64,000 nt of DNA from Ypsolopha sequella (taxonomy: Eukaryota > Arthropoda > Insecta > Lepidoptera > Ypsolophidae): positions 16,752,898 to 16,816,897 of the forward strand of contig OW204009.1 in the NCBI GenBank assembly GCA_934047225.1, written 5' to 3'. Shown in pieces: positions 53,260 to 64,000 of the stretch; within the stretch, counting starts at the first letter, position 1, and each line of letters begins with the position of its first letter. Under the pieces are notes generated by a model. It had not been told where the DNA came from and made no database searches. It was given only the letters and a program-made list of their open reading frames with translations. The position numbers and the translations under genes were made by a program.

Positions 53260-55179
53260 ACGACGACAAATGTGCTCTACCTGTACAATGTGTCTAAATA
53301 TTCTAGAAAATAATGTTTAAGGAACTAAATTTCTTTTTAAACCTGGCAACTGATAAATTTTAATGCCATTATCATGATGTCGCACCCATCGCGTTGGTTA
53401 GCTTTGTTTTTCTGCTTTTTGCGGTCAAAAGTGTGGTAAATCACAAATGATGGACATGAAAAACAACATTATGAACAAGCCAGTTCATATAGCACGGGAA
53501 GTTGTTCATAAAAAGGCAAGTATTCAAATCGTTTGTCACGACTAGGGTGGCTATGTGCACGACATGTTCCCTCATTACTTTTTAGAAGCAATTTCATAAC
53601 TTTTTAGAAGCATTTGTCGCGTTTAACACGCACGCATCGCCCGCAGCGATGAAGTGTGCAGCGGGTTGCAAAGAGTTATAAACGACCATTTCACATGACT
53701 TTGACAAACATCGATGTGAGCATCGAGCATCGCAAGTAATTTCCGGTGCTATCTGCATCGTATTCGTATACAAGCCACAAACTTATCTATTCCGGTGGCG
53801 AAGACTGTCACACAGTGAATATAGAAGCCATTTTAGTTTGGCCCACCGGAACAGAAAAAATTGTGGTTGGAAAAAAGGCGCGAAGATGTGATGGCGTCGT
53901 TTTTTGTTTTATTGAAAAAATGTTGCATTTTGGCTGTTTTGATCAACAATAGTTATAGAGTATTGTGAATTAAAATCACCGTAACCAGTGTAGTGTGTTG
54001 TTCAATGGAAGAAAAATGCAGGCTGCGCCTTTTCATGTGGTTGTTCTAACCCAACATTTTGTTCGTGTTATGGGTCTATCACTGTAGCACGAACTGACAG
54101 GACAGTGACTACGACAGGACAGTTCCTTCAGATGATCCTCAAGAGAAGATATACAAACACAGAGAAGAAAAGAAACTAAAATAAGACTAGGCAGTATGGG
54201 CATAAGCCTTTAGCCTTTTCTATAAAGGAAAGAAAATTACAAAACAAATTGTTGCTCTGTATGTTATCTGTCATTTTGACAGGTGAAAAATGGTCGTTAA
54301 TAATTATCACATAACCATCGCCGCAATTCGTTGCACAGTTCATCACAGCGGGCGATGCGTGGTGTTAATGTACGTTGCGCTAGTGTGCGTGCCTGCCGGA
54401 GCGTGTCGTACACACACACAGTTGTAGTGACAAGTTGTAGTCGTAGACAGTTGTAGTACATTGTGCAAAGCCAAGCAGATATTTTTGTTATAGTTTTACG
54501 GCTCTGGGTGCACGTCCTTTTGAGCCAATCGTTTTTATTATTTTCACTTGAGCACTTTATATACTTAATAAACATCGTTTTATCAAATCAGTCATCGTAG
54601 ATTGTGGGAATTAAATACCTAATATTATCTAGTTTTCTTACTAATTATTATATTTCATAAAATAATAATAAAAGATGGTCGACAGTAATTTCACAGAACA
54701 ATACAAATACCTTTTACAAATGTATTAATTGTTTAATATCAATTAGATTTTTATTCATATTTGATTATATTATCATCACTAAGTTTATATTATATCCGAT
54801 TTACTAAAAGCAGTTCTTGTAATAAAAGACAAAATGTAATACATATAAGATTTAATTTTTTTCTTTTCATACCGTAACAAAAATATAAAGCGACATGTAA
54901 CCATACAGCCAAATTCATAATAGACTCTATAAGTGATCAGAACTCAATGACACGTCACAATTCAAAATATTTTTTTTGTGTCATTCTTTGTCAAGTTTCG
55001 CGTTTGGCGTCATTGATGAACACTTACCGAGACTCCAGTGTGAATTTTTTGTATCAATAAAATTCACCTTATAGAATCCAAGTCAGCCGTTGTCGCGCGG
55101 CAAATGAAAAAGTATGGAGTGCATAAAATGTTTTTTTTTTTTTCAATGGTCTCCAAATAACATATACATACAGTGTTGA
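53260..55179. other. Repeat-like and unassigned sequence
   Basis: Includes about 100 bp resembling 9990-10090. No exons or further structure that I can support. Confidence 0.35.
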
Positions 55180-55584
55180 CAGTGCCGTGTTTACCCTAGG
55201 CCCAAAAGGGCCATGGCCCGGGGTGGCAGGCTGCGAGGGGCGACGCAAGCTGCACCTCGCGCTCAGCTTTGGGTGCCTTTCATTATCAATCGTTAGGTAC
55301 CTATCTGGTTTATTCGTTCAAGTCTATTAATTTTATTGCTTTTTGACTTTATAATACTGTCATTAAAAAAAATGTTCATCGGCAAATAAGTAAATGTTGA
55401 ATAAATGGTGTTTATTTGTTTGTAAGGTATTATTAGTTTTTTCATTCATTATCATCACAGCCCACATCAATACACTGCTGGATTTTATTTTATTATAATT
55501 TGAAATGTTTTTGCTTTTTCTCGCTAATTTATGGGGCGCCAAACCTTATAGGCTCAGGGCACCAAATCCTAAAATACGCCACTG
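55180..55584. mobile_element. hAT-like element with perfect 8-bp duplication
   Basis: AGTGTTGA at 55172-55179 and 55585-55592 flanks ends CAGTGCCGTG and ATACGCCACTG. Confidence 0.8.
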
Positions 55585-55836
55585 AGTGTTGATTTGGTCA
55601 GCAAAAAAGAAGATATGCCCTTTTTGTATCTACTAAAATTCTCTTGAGAAATATGAAGGTGAAGGTGAAGGTGAAGGTCAAAGAAGGTGTCAAAGGGTTG
55701 CGGGCGGTGTGTGGGGCAAGGAAGCGGGCACGCCGCGTGCCGCCAGGCATCAGTCGCTCGCGCGCTCTCAACGCGGCATTAGAGTGCTATAATTATCGGC
55801 GCACACGGTGCAGCGGCGCAGCGCTACGATCTCACG

Positions 55837-56130
55837 ATGGGTAAACCAATTGGCCGGCAGTGCAAAAAAAAATTGTACAACGTTTATGCATATTTCAGGG
55901 AACGTAAAAAAGATCGCTCGCCTTTAGAATATGTGCAAGATGTTAATTTGACAAAATTATTGGCCGAAATAACAGGTTTTTCAAAAAGTACTGTAATGGG
56001 AATTATAGATGAGGGAAATAAACAAGAAAGCGGCGCTGCTCACTTTAAATATCCAAGAAAACAATTATTTCCGAAAAAAACAATAGAAATTGCCAGATTA
56101 AATTCAAAATTACAGACACGACGTTTTTAG
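55837..56130 (+). CDS. Short transposase-like N-terminal reading frame
   Basis: 97 codons from ATG to TAG with coding-like sequence. A Lys/Arg-rich start (QCKKKLYNVYAYFRERKK) is followed by a helix-turn-helix-like segment (LLAEITGFSKSTVMGIIDEG) and a Pro-Arg-Lys stretch. From memory, this order resembles the DNA-binding front end of insect proteins related to IS630/mariner-type transposases, whose catalytic DDE region would come next. That region is missing here: the frame stops within 45 residues of the helix-turn-helix. A GC-rich block (55680-55835) precedes the ATG and could be promoter-like. Either a truncated transposon gene or the first exon of a longer one. Confidence 0.5.
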   Translation: MGKPIGRQCKKKLYNVYAYFRERKKDRSPLEYVQDVNLTKLLAEITGFSKSTVMGIIDEGNKQESGAAHFKYPRKQLFPKKTIEIARLNSKLQTRRF

Positions 56131-56289
56131 TACTTAATTATTAGTATCGATTTAGTGTCAGTATCAATCAATACATATAATAAAACAGTAGAACCCGGTG
56201 TGTCTGAACATTGAATTAATAAAAATAGAAAGCACGAACTTGGAGACCTACAGAACCGGGTCACAAAATAGATACTACCAGAAGGCAGA

Positions 56290-56420
56290 CTCGACGACGA
56301 CGCGTACGTACGATGATCTCGGCAGAATTTCGTATTAGCATTCGACCGACTATCTCCGAGATTGTCGTACGTACGCGTCTATGTGTGCGTGCGCCTGTTT
56401 TCGCTAGTTATATGCGGAGT
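56290..56420. mobile_element. Palindrome-bearing dispersed element, copy 1
   Basis: 'cgtacgtacgatgatctcgg' mirrored by 'ccgagattgtcgtacgtacg', with right flank 'cgcctgttttcgctagttat'. A second copy is at 63142-63250. Confidence 0.65.
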
Positions 56421-57009
56421 GAACCTTCTGTAGGTGGTTATTTTGTGCCCAGGTGCTCCACCCCTACCCCTGCCGCCGCCACCAGTGCTGAGTCAATTTA
56501 TTCATGTGTTACACGTTTTAAGCCTCCACAAAATAACGTAAATAAATTTATGAAAAAAAAATTTTTTTTTTTTTTCCATAAAAGGACAGCAGGATATAAT
56601 TTTAAGGAACTTATTAAAAGAACTGCTCCAAGTAACTTTAAAAACTAAGATAATACTTTTTATGATATAACGCTTATTGCTTATATACTAGGGAGGATTA
56701 TTGCGTGTATACAGAGTGTTATAATGACATGCTCAGATCAGAACATTAAACCACATACTGATTTTACTGAACTATTTTTAGAACAAAATTTCATTTTATT
56801 TTATAATGACTATTTAATATACACTTTTTTAAAACATAAAATCACTCACCTTATATAAATTTTTAATAGTTACTTTATCTTATTCGCAGTGTTTTTTTTT
56901 TTGCGTGTTGTAAAACAAAAATTGTATGGATGTGTTTAGTTAGTAGGACGTATGGTTAAATTTGATAAGCTCGTCATTAAAACATCCTGTATATTGGAAA
57001 ACAGATATT
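56421..57009. other. No supported feature
   Basis: Homopolymer-rich and AT-rich. A Lys-rich frame at 56490-56648 is open but unsupported. Confidence 0.35.
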
Positions 57010-57780
57010 ACACTCACGCATTATCGTTGTTGACTACAAGTCAACTGTCTCACCGATACAATTTCAGAATTTTCAAGGCGAGTGTCGTTCTTAAGACGAC
57101 GACGCGGCGTTCACCGTCATTGTCAAACAACCAATCACCTGTCACCTAAGAACGACAGTCGCCTTAAAAATTGCGACAGTGATTAATTACTACCTGTAGG
57201 GTGCAGTCATTCGTCCGGAACCGACTTACTCTCCCAGTTTCTGGGCGAGTGTGCTTTATCCTAGGTCTTATTATTTACGCTTTCCATAAGGCGCAGTGGC
57301 CAAGCGTAAAATTTAAAAAATGCCAAAATTGTATAGTTGACATGAAGTCAACAACGATACATAGTTGACATGTAGCCAACAACAAGATGTTTTGATTATT
57401 ACAATTTTCAATCAATAGTAATAGTATTTGATTAATCCTCCACACTAATCTAAAAGTACAAAAAATGCATTAAAACTAATAATTGTCGGTAAAAATTTGG
57501 CTGCCGTTTATTGTACCATTCATTTAGGCTTCTCTAGAATCCACACTTTGCTGTGATCTCTATGTTTCAGGCATTTGCTCAATGTCTTTCTAGGGTCCTA
57601 CCTCATCGCAGAATATTAAGTGTAGTAGTAATTTTGCGCATGGCTTCCAGTTTAGACATTTTGGTCAGATTAGAGAAGATCTTAACAAGACGAAATGGGC
57701 ATTGATACATACAACTTTTATAAATGTTTTTTTTCACAAAACCTGGTTTTATTTTACAGTTTTAGTAACAGCAGTTTACG

Positions 57781-58190
57781 TTAAGGGGCTCCACAATGCT
57801 AAACATCTGTTTTGTATTGCATTCAGTTTCGTCAATGTAGATCGTAAAAATAAAAAAAAATATGGCGTGTTTTTTGACTCAAGACAATTATTAATTACAC
57901 TTTATAAATAAACATACTTTCAATCTTCCATTAATTACATTAATTTCACGAAAAAAGCGATTCAGTTTCCATGTTTCAAAACCGATTCAAACGAAACCAA
58001 CACACGCAGATACTAGCTAGAAAAAAACATCTTTATTACATAAAGAAATTATGGTCTAATGGAGGCACGATTTCTAAATAACTTTTTAAAATAAGTTTTG
58101 CGTGCGCGGTATCTGATTAAAGCAGGATAAAGAGTCAAAAAACAAACGCGTTAGAGCAGGACTGAATTTTAGCATTGTGCAGCCCCTTAA
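57781..58190 (+). mobile_element. R11 TTAA-flanked MITE, copy 2
   Basis: 410 bp with the same ends as the copy at 51610 and without the nested palindrome. Confidence 0.8.
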
Positions 58191-58365
58191 GAAGCGTCGT
58201 TACGTATAAACCTCCATACAGTTGTGGGGTGTCTATGGAATGTTATTACAATATTTATTTAGTATGTACATCAAACTTTGTTTAGCATATCCGTATTTAC
58301 CTGTGAAATGTAAATTTCCTATAATTTTTTAGGTAATTGTTTGGATATTTCGGTACAGAACCAGC

Positions 58366-58501
58366 GGGTCTACCGCGTAATTCTTATTTGTATCAACTTC
58401 AAGCAAATGCATGCGAAATTCAACGCGTGCAAAAGAGATGGCATGTTAGGCGGGCGTCGTCGCACGCACGACAAATTTCAATCTCAAGTTGATGTTGACC
58501 C
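58366..58501 (+). mobile_element. R1 MITE copy 4, internally shortened right end
   Basis: Lacks about 25 bp near the right terminus. Confidence 0.75.
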
Positions 58502-59089
58502 GCTGATGCCATTTCGATGGAATGCTAGAATGTGCTGTTTTTAACTATTTAATTTCAATATTTTGTGAAATTTTGATATTGCCGCTTTTTGCTCTGAGCC
58601 AGGGCGGGAAACTTTACAACATTTGACGTTTATAATTCCATACGGCCAGAGAGCCTTTTCGCTCGCCTCTTCACTGAATTGATGTGCAATTAGTATTTTT
58701 GATGTGCAACAAAATATTCCGCTCAACATATTTTAATTAGAGATCACAATAAAATGCGAAACCTTTCACTTATCTTAAACTTTCATTAAATCGTTTCCTT
58801 GTCTTTTTAGTTATCTTACAAAATAAATTATAATAATTGTAATACATAAGCATGTATCTTAGTGCTATACATCCCCATGTGAAGTCGAATGTTTATTTAC
58901 CGTTATTTATTTATATGTACGCAACACTTTACTCGCGATCTTCGTAACTGTGACTTTCGTTTTTTTACCGAGAGGTTGTCATTTCGACTATTTAAAATGT
59001 AACTTGCGACTTTCCTCGGTGAAAAGCTTAGAGAAACAAACGAATTTCGGCGTCACGTTACATCGGCCAAAACAGGCTTACAAGTATCG

Positions 59090-59955
59090 TACAGTGGAGA
59101 TCACATTAAGCTATACACTTTTGCATTAGCCCTATAGTGAAGCATATAAGATAGAACTGTGAATTTCTTAACTGTCTTATGCAACAGGTATTGTACGACA
59201 GCGCCTTTTGTTTAGAATGAGCAAGGCGTGAAATCACATAACGCCCTCGGGAGCGTTCAATATGTGCATTACAAGCTGGTATATCAAGTAGTTACAAAAA
59301 AATCGGTGTACAGATATGGTGGAAAAATTCGTCGTTCCAGATACGAACCTCGGTAGCGCAGTCTACATGAGGTCGCAGGTTCAAATCTTGGCCCGAGGGA
59401 TATTTTTTTTTAAATATTTGTGCTTTTATATTTGTTTCTGATTGATTTCTGGTTTGTAATGCACTCTAATAATAATAAGAGTATTCAAAGCGATGGATTT
59501 CGCAATAATAGTAGTTTATGCTACTAGGGCGAGAAGGAATAAATTACGAGGACGATTTAAAACACGAGCGTAGCGAGTGTTTTAAACGTAACCGAGTAAT
59601 TTATTGCTCTTACGCCCGTGTATCATACTACGTTTTTCAATGCATAGTGTGAGGAAATAAAACAAAATATAATCTTGTGAACTTTAAATTATGATTGGCT
59701 CAAAAGGATTGTATCCAGAGCCGTTAAACAGTGGTAAAAAAAGTATAACATCTATGGTACACAGGAAAAGCTGCAGGTTAGCCAACCATTAGAAACAAAT
59801 TAAAAAAAATAATAATAATAAAGCCCTAGGGCAAAATAATCGACTTTCTGTTCGGTTTTGATGCATAAAAAGTGGGCCTTTACGAGCACATGCATTGAAA
59901 AACATATAAGATACCTATCCAATGTGTGATGAACTTGACGTGATCTCCGCTGTAC
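59090..59955. mobile_element. 866-bp element with TACAGTGGAGA inverted ends
   Basis: The left 'acagtggagatcacattaag' and right 'cttgacgtgatctccgctgt' pair. It encloses a tRNA-like fragment and a 'gagcgtagcgagtg' segment that recurs at 63.85 kb. A short relative is at 60277. Confidence 0.6.
59348..59398 (+). pseudogene. tRNA-like fragment lacking the anticodon arm
   Basis: CCTCGG and CCGAGG could pair as an acceptor stem, with an A-box-like TAGCGCAGTC and B-box-like GGTTCAAATC between, but only 51 bp in total. Probably a shortened SINE head or tRNA pseudogene. Confidence 0.5.
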
Positions 59956-60276
59956 AATGTAGTAGTAAACAAATTGTATTCGAAGTAAAGTGGTTCGCTT
60001 ATGTAAATTTCGACTTCACATAGCGACGTCATGCTTTACCGACCCCTGTTCTGTAGGCACTAATGTTGTTTTTTTGTTTTTGCCGTTTTTATAGACAATG
60101 GTACGGAACCCTCCGTGCGCGAGTCCGACTCGCACTTCACCGGTTTTTTTATTTTAAACTCCAAAAAGTTCCATTTTCACATGGATTTTTCTTATGTAAC
60201 AATGTTTTTTTCTTGAATATAAAAACATAGTAGTTAAAGATTATTTAAAGAGTGCAGTAGTTTGATATGTACTATG

Positions 60277-60391
60277 TACAGTGGAGACCGCATCAAGTAA
60301 GACACATTGTACTTTGTACCTATCTTATATTCTTCTCTGTAGGGGCTAATGTCGTACTGCAAGTGTATAGCTTGATGTGGTCTCCACTGTA
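60277..60391. mobile_element. 115-bp palindromic MITE
   Basis: TACAGTGGAGACCGCATCAAG-type ends, short form of the element at 59090. Confidence 0.75.
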
Positions 60392-60470
60392 CATGAGATT
60401 ATTCGCTACCGCGGTAAAAAGTTACTCTCTAGGCTTAGCCTTAAGGCACGTCACCTAGGTCTATCTAATC

Positions 60471-60698
60471 CAGGGATGGGGAAACTTTTTCCTTCGCGTA
60501 CCAATTATGTATTTTCTGAAACACTTACTTAATGTGCAATATTACAAAATAACTGCAATCAAATTGAACTTTCAAGTTAGCTGCTAAATTTCTAACAATA
60601 CGAAAACTTCACTTGATTTTTGTTTGATGGTCGCGGGCCGGATTTCAAAGCTTCGAGGGCCGCAGATGGCCCGCGGGCCGTAGTTTTCCCATCCCTGA
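60471..60698. mobile_element. hAT-like MITE with 8-bp duplication
   Basis: Ends CAGGGATGGGGAAACT and AGTTTTCCCATCCCTG, flanked by ATCTAATC (60463-60470) and ATCTAAAC (60699-60706). Interior 'gcgggccggatttcaaagc' is typical of this hAT group. Confidence 0.85.
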
Positions 60699-60868
60699 TC
60701 TAAACGATTTTATTGGATGCAGGAAAATGTATGTAATCGTGTATCAAACGGCCGAAATACCAAGTTTTTTTTTTCAAAATTGAATTTTCACGGTGTCACT
60801 GTTTAAAATTAATTTTAAAAGAGACGAAGTCGGAAAACCCCGCCCTTAATAGCGAGTAGAGTTGCTAT

Positions 60869-61025
60869 TGGTGTCGATTCGGTGTAACACGACTTAACTT
60901 ATTTGACAGAACTAAACTTAATTTAAGCGTTGTGTCTTTTTCCTTCTGTATCGAAAAGACAAAGACAGGATGCTTAAAATAAGGTTAGTTTTGTCAAATA
61001 AGTCATGTTACACCGAATCGACACT
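60869..61025. mobile_element. R2 MITE copy
   Basis: Full palindrome, nearest to consensus. Confidence 0.85.
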
Positions 61026-61200
61026 AATGAATATATCCGGCGTTCTGTTAAAACTTGAAATTATCGCACGCCAATATAAAGCTTGTTATCTTCCCATAAG
61101 GTCGACTTTTCAATGAACATTTTGAAATAACTAAATATAAAATTAATGCCTACAGTACAGGAGTCACTAATCATAATATAATTAAAACTGCCATACTAAA

Positions 61201-61369
61201 TTATTATTACATACGGCTTGAACACTCACGTGTGATTGTTGTTGACTATATGCCAACCGTTTCACCGATACAATGTCAGCATTATAAGAAGGACACTCGC
61301 CTAGATAACAGTTGGCATATAGTCAACAACAATCACACGTGAGTGTTCAAGCCGTATGTAATAATAATT
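61201..61369. mobile_element. Palindromic MITE, copy 2
   Basis: Same ends as 52789 with a longer loop; a diverged third copy lies near 57010-57180. Confidence 0.75.
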
Positions 61370-61533
61370 GAGTCACTAATTATTGTGTAAATAAGATAAT
61401 TAATTGATTATAAAACGATCACAAATCTAGCAATGCATACAGAGTGAAATTATGTAATTGCTGATATTATATTAAATACAAATTTCAAGTCAAAGTATAA
61501 TAATAATGATTGTTAATATTATAAAATAAAGTT

Positions 61534-61780
61534 ATACAAGGTGTAACAGAAAGGTGTAACCATATTTGAAGAGCCTATTCAGTGAATGGCATAGAACAAA
61601 TTTTAAAAAGAAAATCTGCCCTTCCATACATTTCGGCCGAGCGGCATTACATTTTTCTGTGAAACAGTATTTTTTTTTTTTCGAGATAAGTACATGTTTT
61701 GTTCCATAGTACAAGTTGTTCTATATCATTGACTGAATAAGCTCTTCAAATATGGTTACACCTTTCTGTTACACGTTGTA
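61534..61780. mobile_element. 247-bp palindromic MITE
   Basis: 'gtgtaacagaaaggtgtaac' mirrored at the right end around an AT-rich loop. Confidence 0.75.
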
Positions 61781-62057
61781 TAAAGTCCAAATACTAAGAT
61801 CTTTTTAATAATTACTCGAACGAAATAAAAATCTTTTTTCTTTTTTACCTTATCTACTCAAAAAGTACAAAAACTTGTATAATACTATGCTTAATGAGCA
61901 TTGAATAGGAATTTCCAAAATATACGTTTTTAAATATGGAATAGTTCCGCAACGAGCTACCCTCGTTTGTGAATAAATAATGTTGGTATGTGACCAACAA
62001 TCTCGCCAGCGATACTCCATACAGCATCTGAAAACCAAAAACACGATTACAAGAATG

Positions 62058-62470
62058 TTTTCACCTCACTAGCTCGAAAAGCGCGCCTTTGTTGCTTAAA
62101 AATAGTAAACAAAATCGACTTTTCCTCACTGGTTTTAAACGGTGAAGAAAAGTGTTTCAAATTAAGAACACTGCCAATTGTTCAAAAACTCCATATTCTT
62201 TGCTCAAGAGAAAGAGACAGCAAACATCAGCATGGCGGTTATCTCTTTCTCTCTATATGTATTCCATACACTTTGGGAGACTATACACAGCCCCACAGCT
62301 TGTCGGAAACCATAGACAAAGTAAACTTCTCGAAATCCTGTGTATGGCCTCCCAATGTGTATGGAATCCGGAAACGGATAGATAGAGTAAAACTCCCGCG
62401 TGATGGTTATGCTTTGCGTTTTCGATCTGTTTATCAAAGATTTTCCGATTTTTTGCTGCTTTTAGGATTT
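62058..62470 (+). mobile_element. Truncated copy of the element at 26933
   Basis: Left TTTTCACCTCACTAGC end present; right end missing. Confidence 0.65.
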
Positions 62471-62639
62471 AATCTAAATAAATATATAAAACAAAGTCGT
62501 GTTAGTTACACCACTTATAACTCAAGATCGGCTGGATCGATGTTAGTTATCTCTTTTTTGGTGTATTCTTCTCCGCTCCGAATAGCAGAATAAGTAATAA
62601 AATATCGGATAAATTATCGAATAACAATAAATTAATTAA

Positions 62640-63001
62640 TTAATTTTACGAATGCAAACAGCATGTGGTGCCATCTGTTGACAAAACTACGCATATAAAA
62701 GAAACCTATTTATCTAGCGTTCTGACATCTAAACCCCAAGTTTTAAAAATCGCTTATTTATTCCAAGAACTATTATTTCTGCATATATTCAATACCCTAC
62801 GCTAAGCCTAACAACGGTACTGAAACTACATGGTTCCCTGCCATTCTTCTTTCGCAATGGCAAGCAATAAAACATTTCTGTATTTGCAAAAAAGTTGTAT
62901 TAATGTTATTACCTTAATGAAATCCTAAATTAAGTTTAACTAAAGTTAACACGATATTATTAGACTGTTAGGCGGAACGAAGTTCGCCGGGTCAGCTAGT
63001 T
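62640..63001. mobile_element. Dispersed non-LTR-like fragment
   Basis: Ends in 'acgaagttcgccgggtcagc', widely seen at ends of lepidopteran LINE fragments; no frame. Confidence 0.5.
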
Positions 63002-63141
63002 AACAATAAAAAATACTTAATAAATAGTGCATGTGTGTATGTATTGACCAAGTATTTCACATCTCATCTATTGCTCACATGTAGGTCTTAGGATCAAAGT
63101 GTTTGCACTGGGCCTGGTTACTTGTCTACTTTGCTGTCTGC

Positions 63142-63250
63142 ACGTATGATGATCTCGGCAGAATTTCGTATCGGCATTCGATTGACTTCGACCGAGATCG
63201 TCGTACGTACGCGTCTGTGTGCGTGCGCCTGCTTTCGCTAGTTATGCGGA
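63142..63250. mobile_element. Palindrome-bearing dispersed element, copy 2
   Basis: Matches 56300-56420. Confidence 0.65.
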
Positions 63251-63844
63251 GTTAATCTTCTGTAAGTGATATATTTTGTGACATGGATATACCTATTGAA
63301 GTAGACGACGCTGGCTGACCTACAGTAGAGCCACTGAGTGATGGCGCCTATGACGTTTAAATGCCTACAAAGTATCGTAATTATTTATAAGCATTTGTGA
63401 ATTAAAAAATGTAATACTTCATTGTTGATAGTGATGTACTACTTGTTTCGGTTATTATTTTTCGATTTGAATTTTGATTTATTGTGCAATAGAATTCGTA
63501 TAGAAACAAAGAATTTTTTTTAAAAAGTTTCTCATCTTTTATAGGTCGTGTTTGAGGTCGCCAAGTTAGGAAATAATATTTAATTAAAAACAAAACAATG
63601 ACGAAGTTAAACTAAACGAAAATAAAATACATTTTTCGATTTAGATATTTAAACATCTCTTGGGGGCCCCGGGGCACTACACCGCATAGCCCTCCGATAG
63701 CTACGCCACTAGTTTTGGCACTTTTTCCTTTTGTATCATTATGTTGAATGACGTGTCTAATGTTGAGTAAACTCACACTTGATTTTTATTTTTGATGGAT
63801 TGATTTCCGAAACCGGTTGGGAAGTGTGCAACGGGTGGTGCGAC

Positions 63845-64000
63845 AATAGTAGTTTATGCTACAAGGGCGCAAAGGAATAAATTACGAGGACTTTATTGCT
63901 TTTACGCCCGTGTATCATACTACGTTTTTCAATGCATAGTGTGAGGAAATGAAAACAAATATAATCTTGTGAACTTTAAATTATAATTATCTCAAAAGGA
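63845..64000. mobile_element. Copy of the 59505-59710 repeat, cut by the window end
   Basis: Shares 'atagtagtttatgctac' and 'tttttcaatgcatagtgtga'; lacks the central 'gagcgtagcgag' portion. Confidence 0.65.

Noticed and set aside
59348..59398. Functional tRNA gene
   Set aside because: Only about 51 bp with no anticodon arm.

Overview
The window looks like nuclear DNA of an insect, most probably a moth or butterfly. It is AT-rich with short GT-AG exons in long repeat-filled introns. It carries many short palindromic DNA transposons with TTAA or 8-bp target duplications, a tRNA-derived SINE of lepidopteran type, and LINE remnants. No bacterial operons, rRNA genes, intact functional tRNA genes or CRISPR arrays are visible.

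Two multi-exon genes and one orphan last exon are supported. (1) A minus-strand gene (5472 to 3142, open at the 3' side): a candidate signal-peptide exon, a 925-bp exon for a Leu/Lys-rich helical region, and a 1064-bp exon for a Thr/Ser/Asn/Lys/Glu-rich tail ending at a strong donor, so its last exon lies at lower coordinates or outside the window. (2) A lone plus-strand terminal exon at 10696-10907, the 3' end of a gene whose other exons were not found. (3) A large plus-strand gene (about 14347-48796) assembled from about twenty small exons. Its first half is an array of duplicated acidic exons, all split in phase 1. A pair of duplicated Gln/Lys/Glu-rich exons follows. The second half is a unique helical core spread over seven exons, then a short last exon with stop at 48794-48796 and an ATTAAA signal near 48871. 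The 5' exon was not found.

The core of gene 3 and the first half of the gene 1 protein share an order of helical features and an acidic Tyr-Asp-Asp-Glu motif. I infer that they are diverged, head-to-head paralogues. I do not recognise either family and assign no function.

The rest is transposon-derived. Families with several copies here: a 160-bp palindromic element (R2, 8 copies, three interrupted by other elements), a 161-bp element (R1, 4 copies), a 140-bp element often in tandem (R4, 5 copies), two TTAA-flanked piggyBac-like families (R3, R11), a LINE/SINE-like element with a GGAT tail (R8, 3 copies), hAT-like elements with 8-bp duplications, and many single palindromes. Two insertions sit within about ten bases of splice donors of gene 3. 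From 49 kb to the end I see only repeats and one short transposase-like reading frame.
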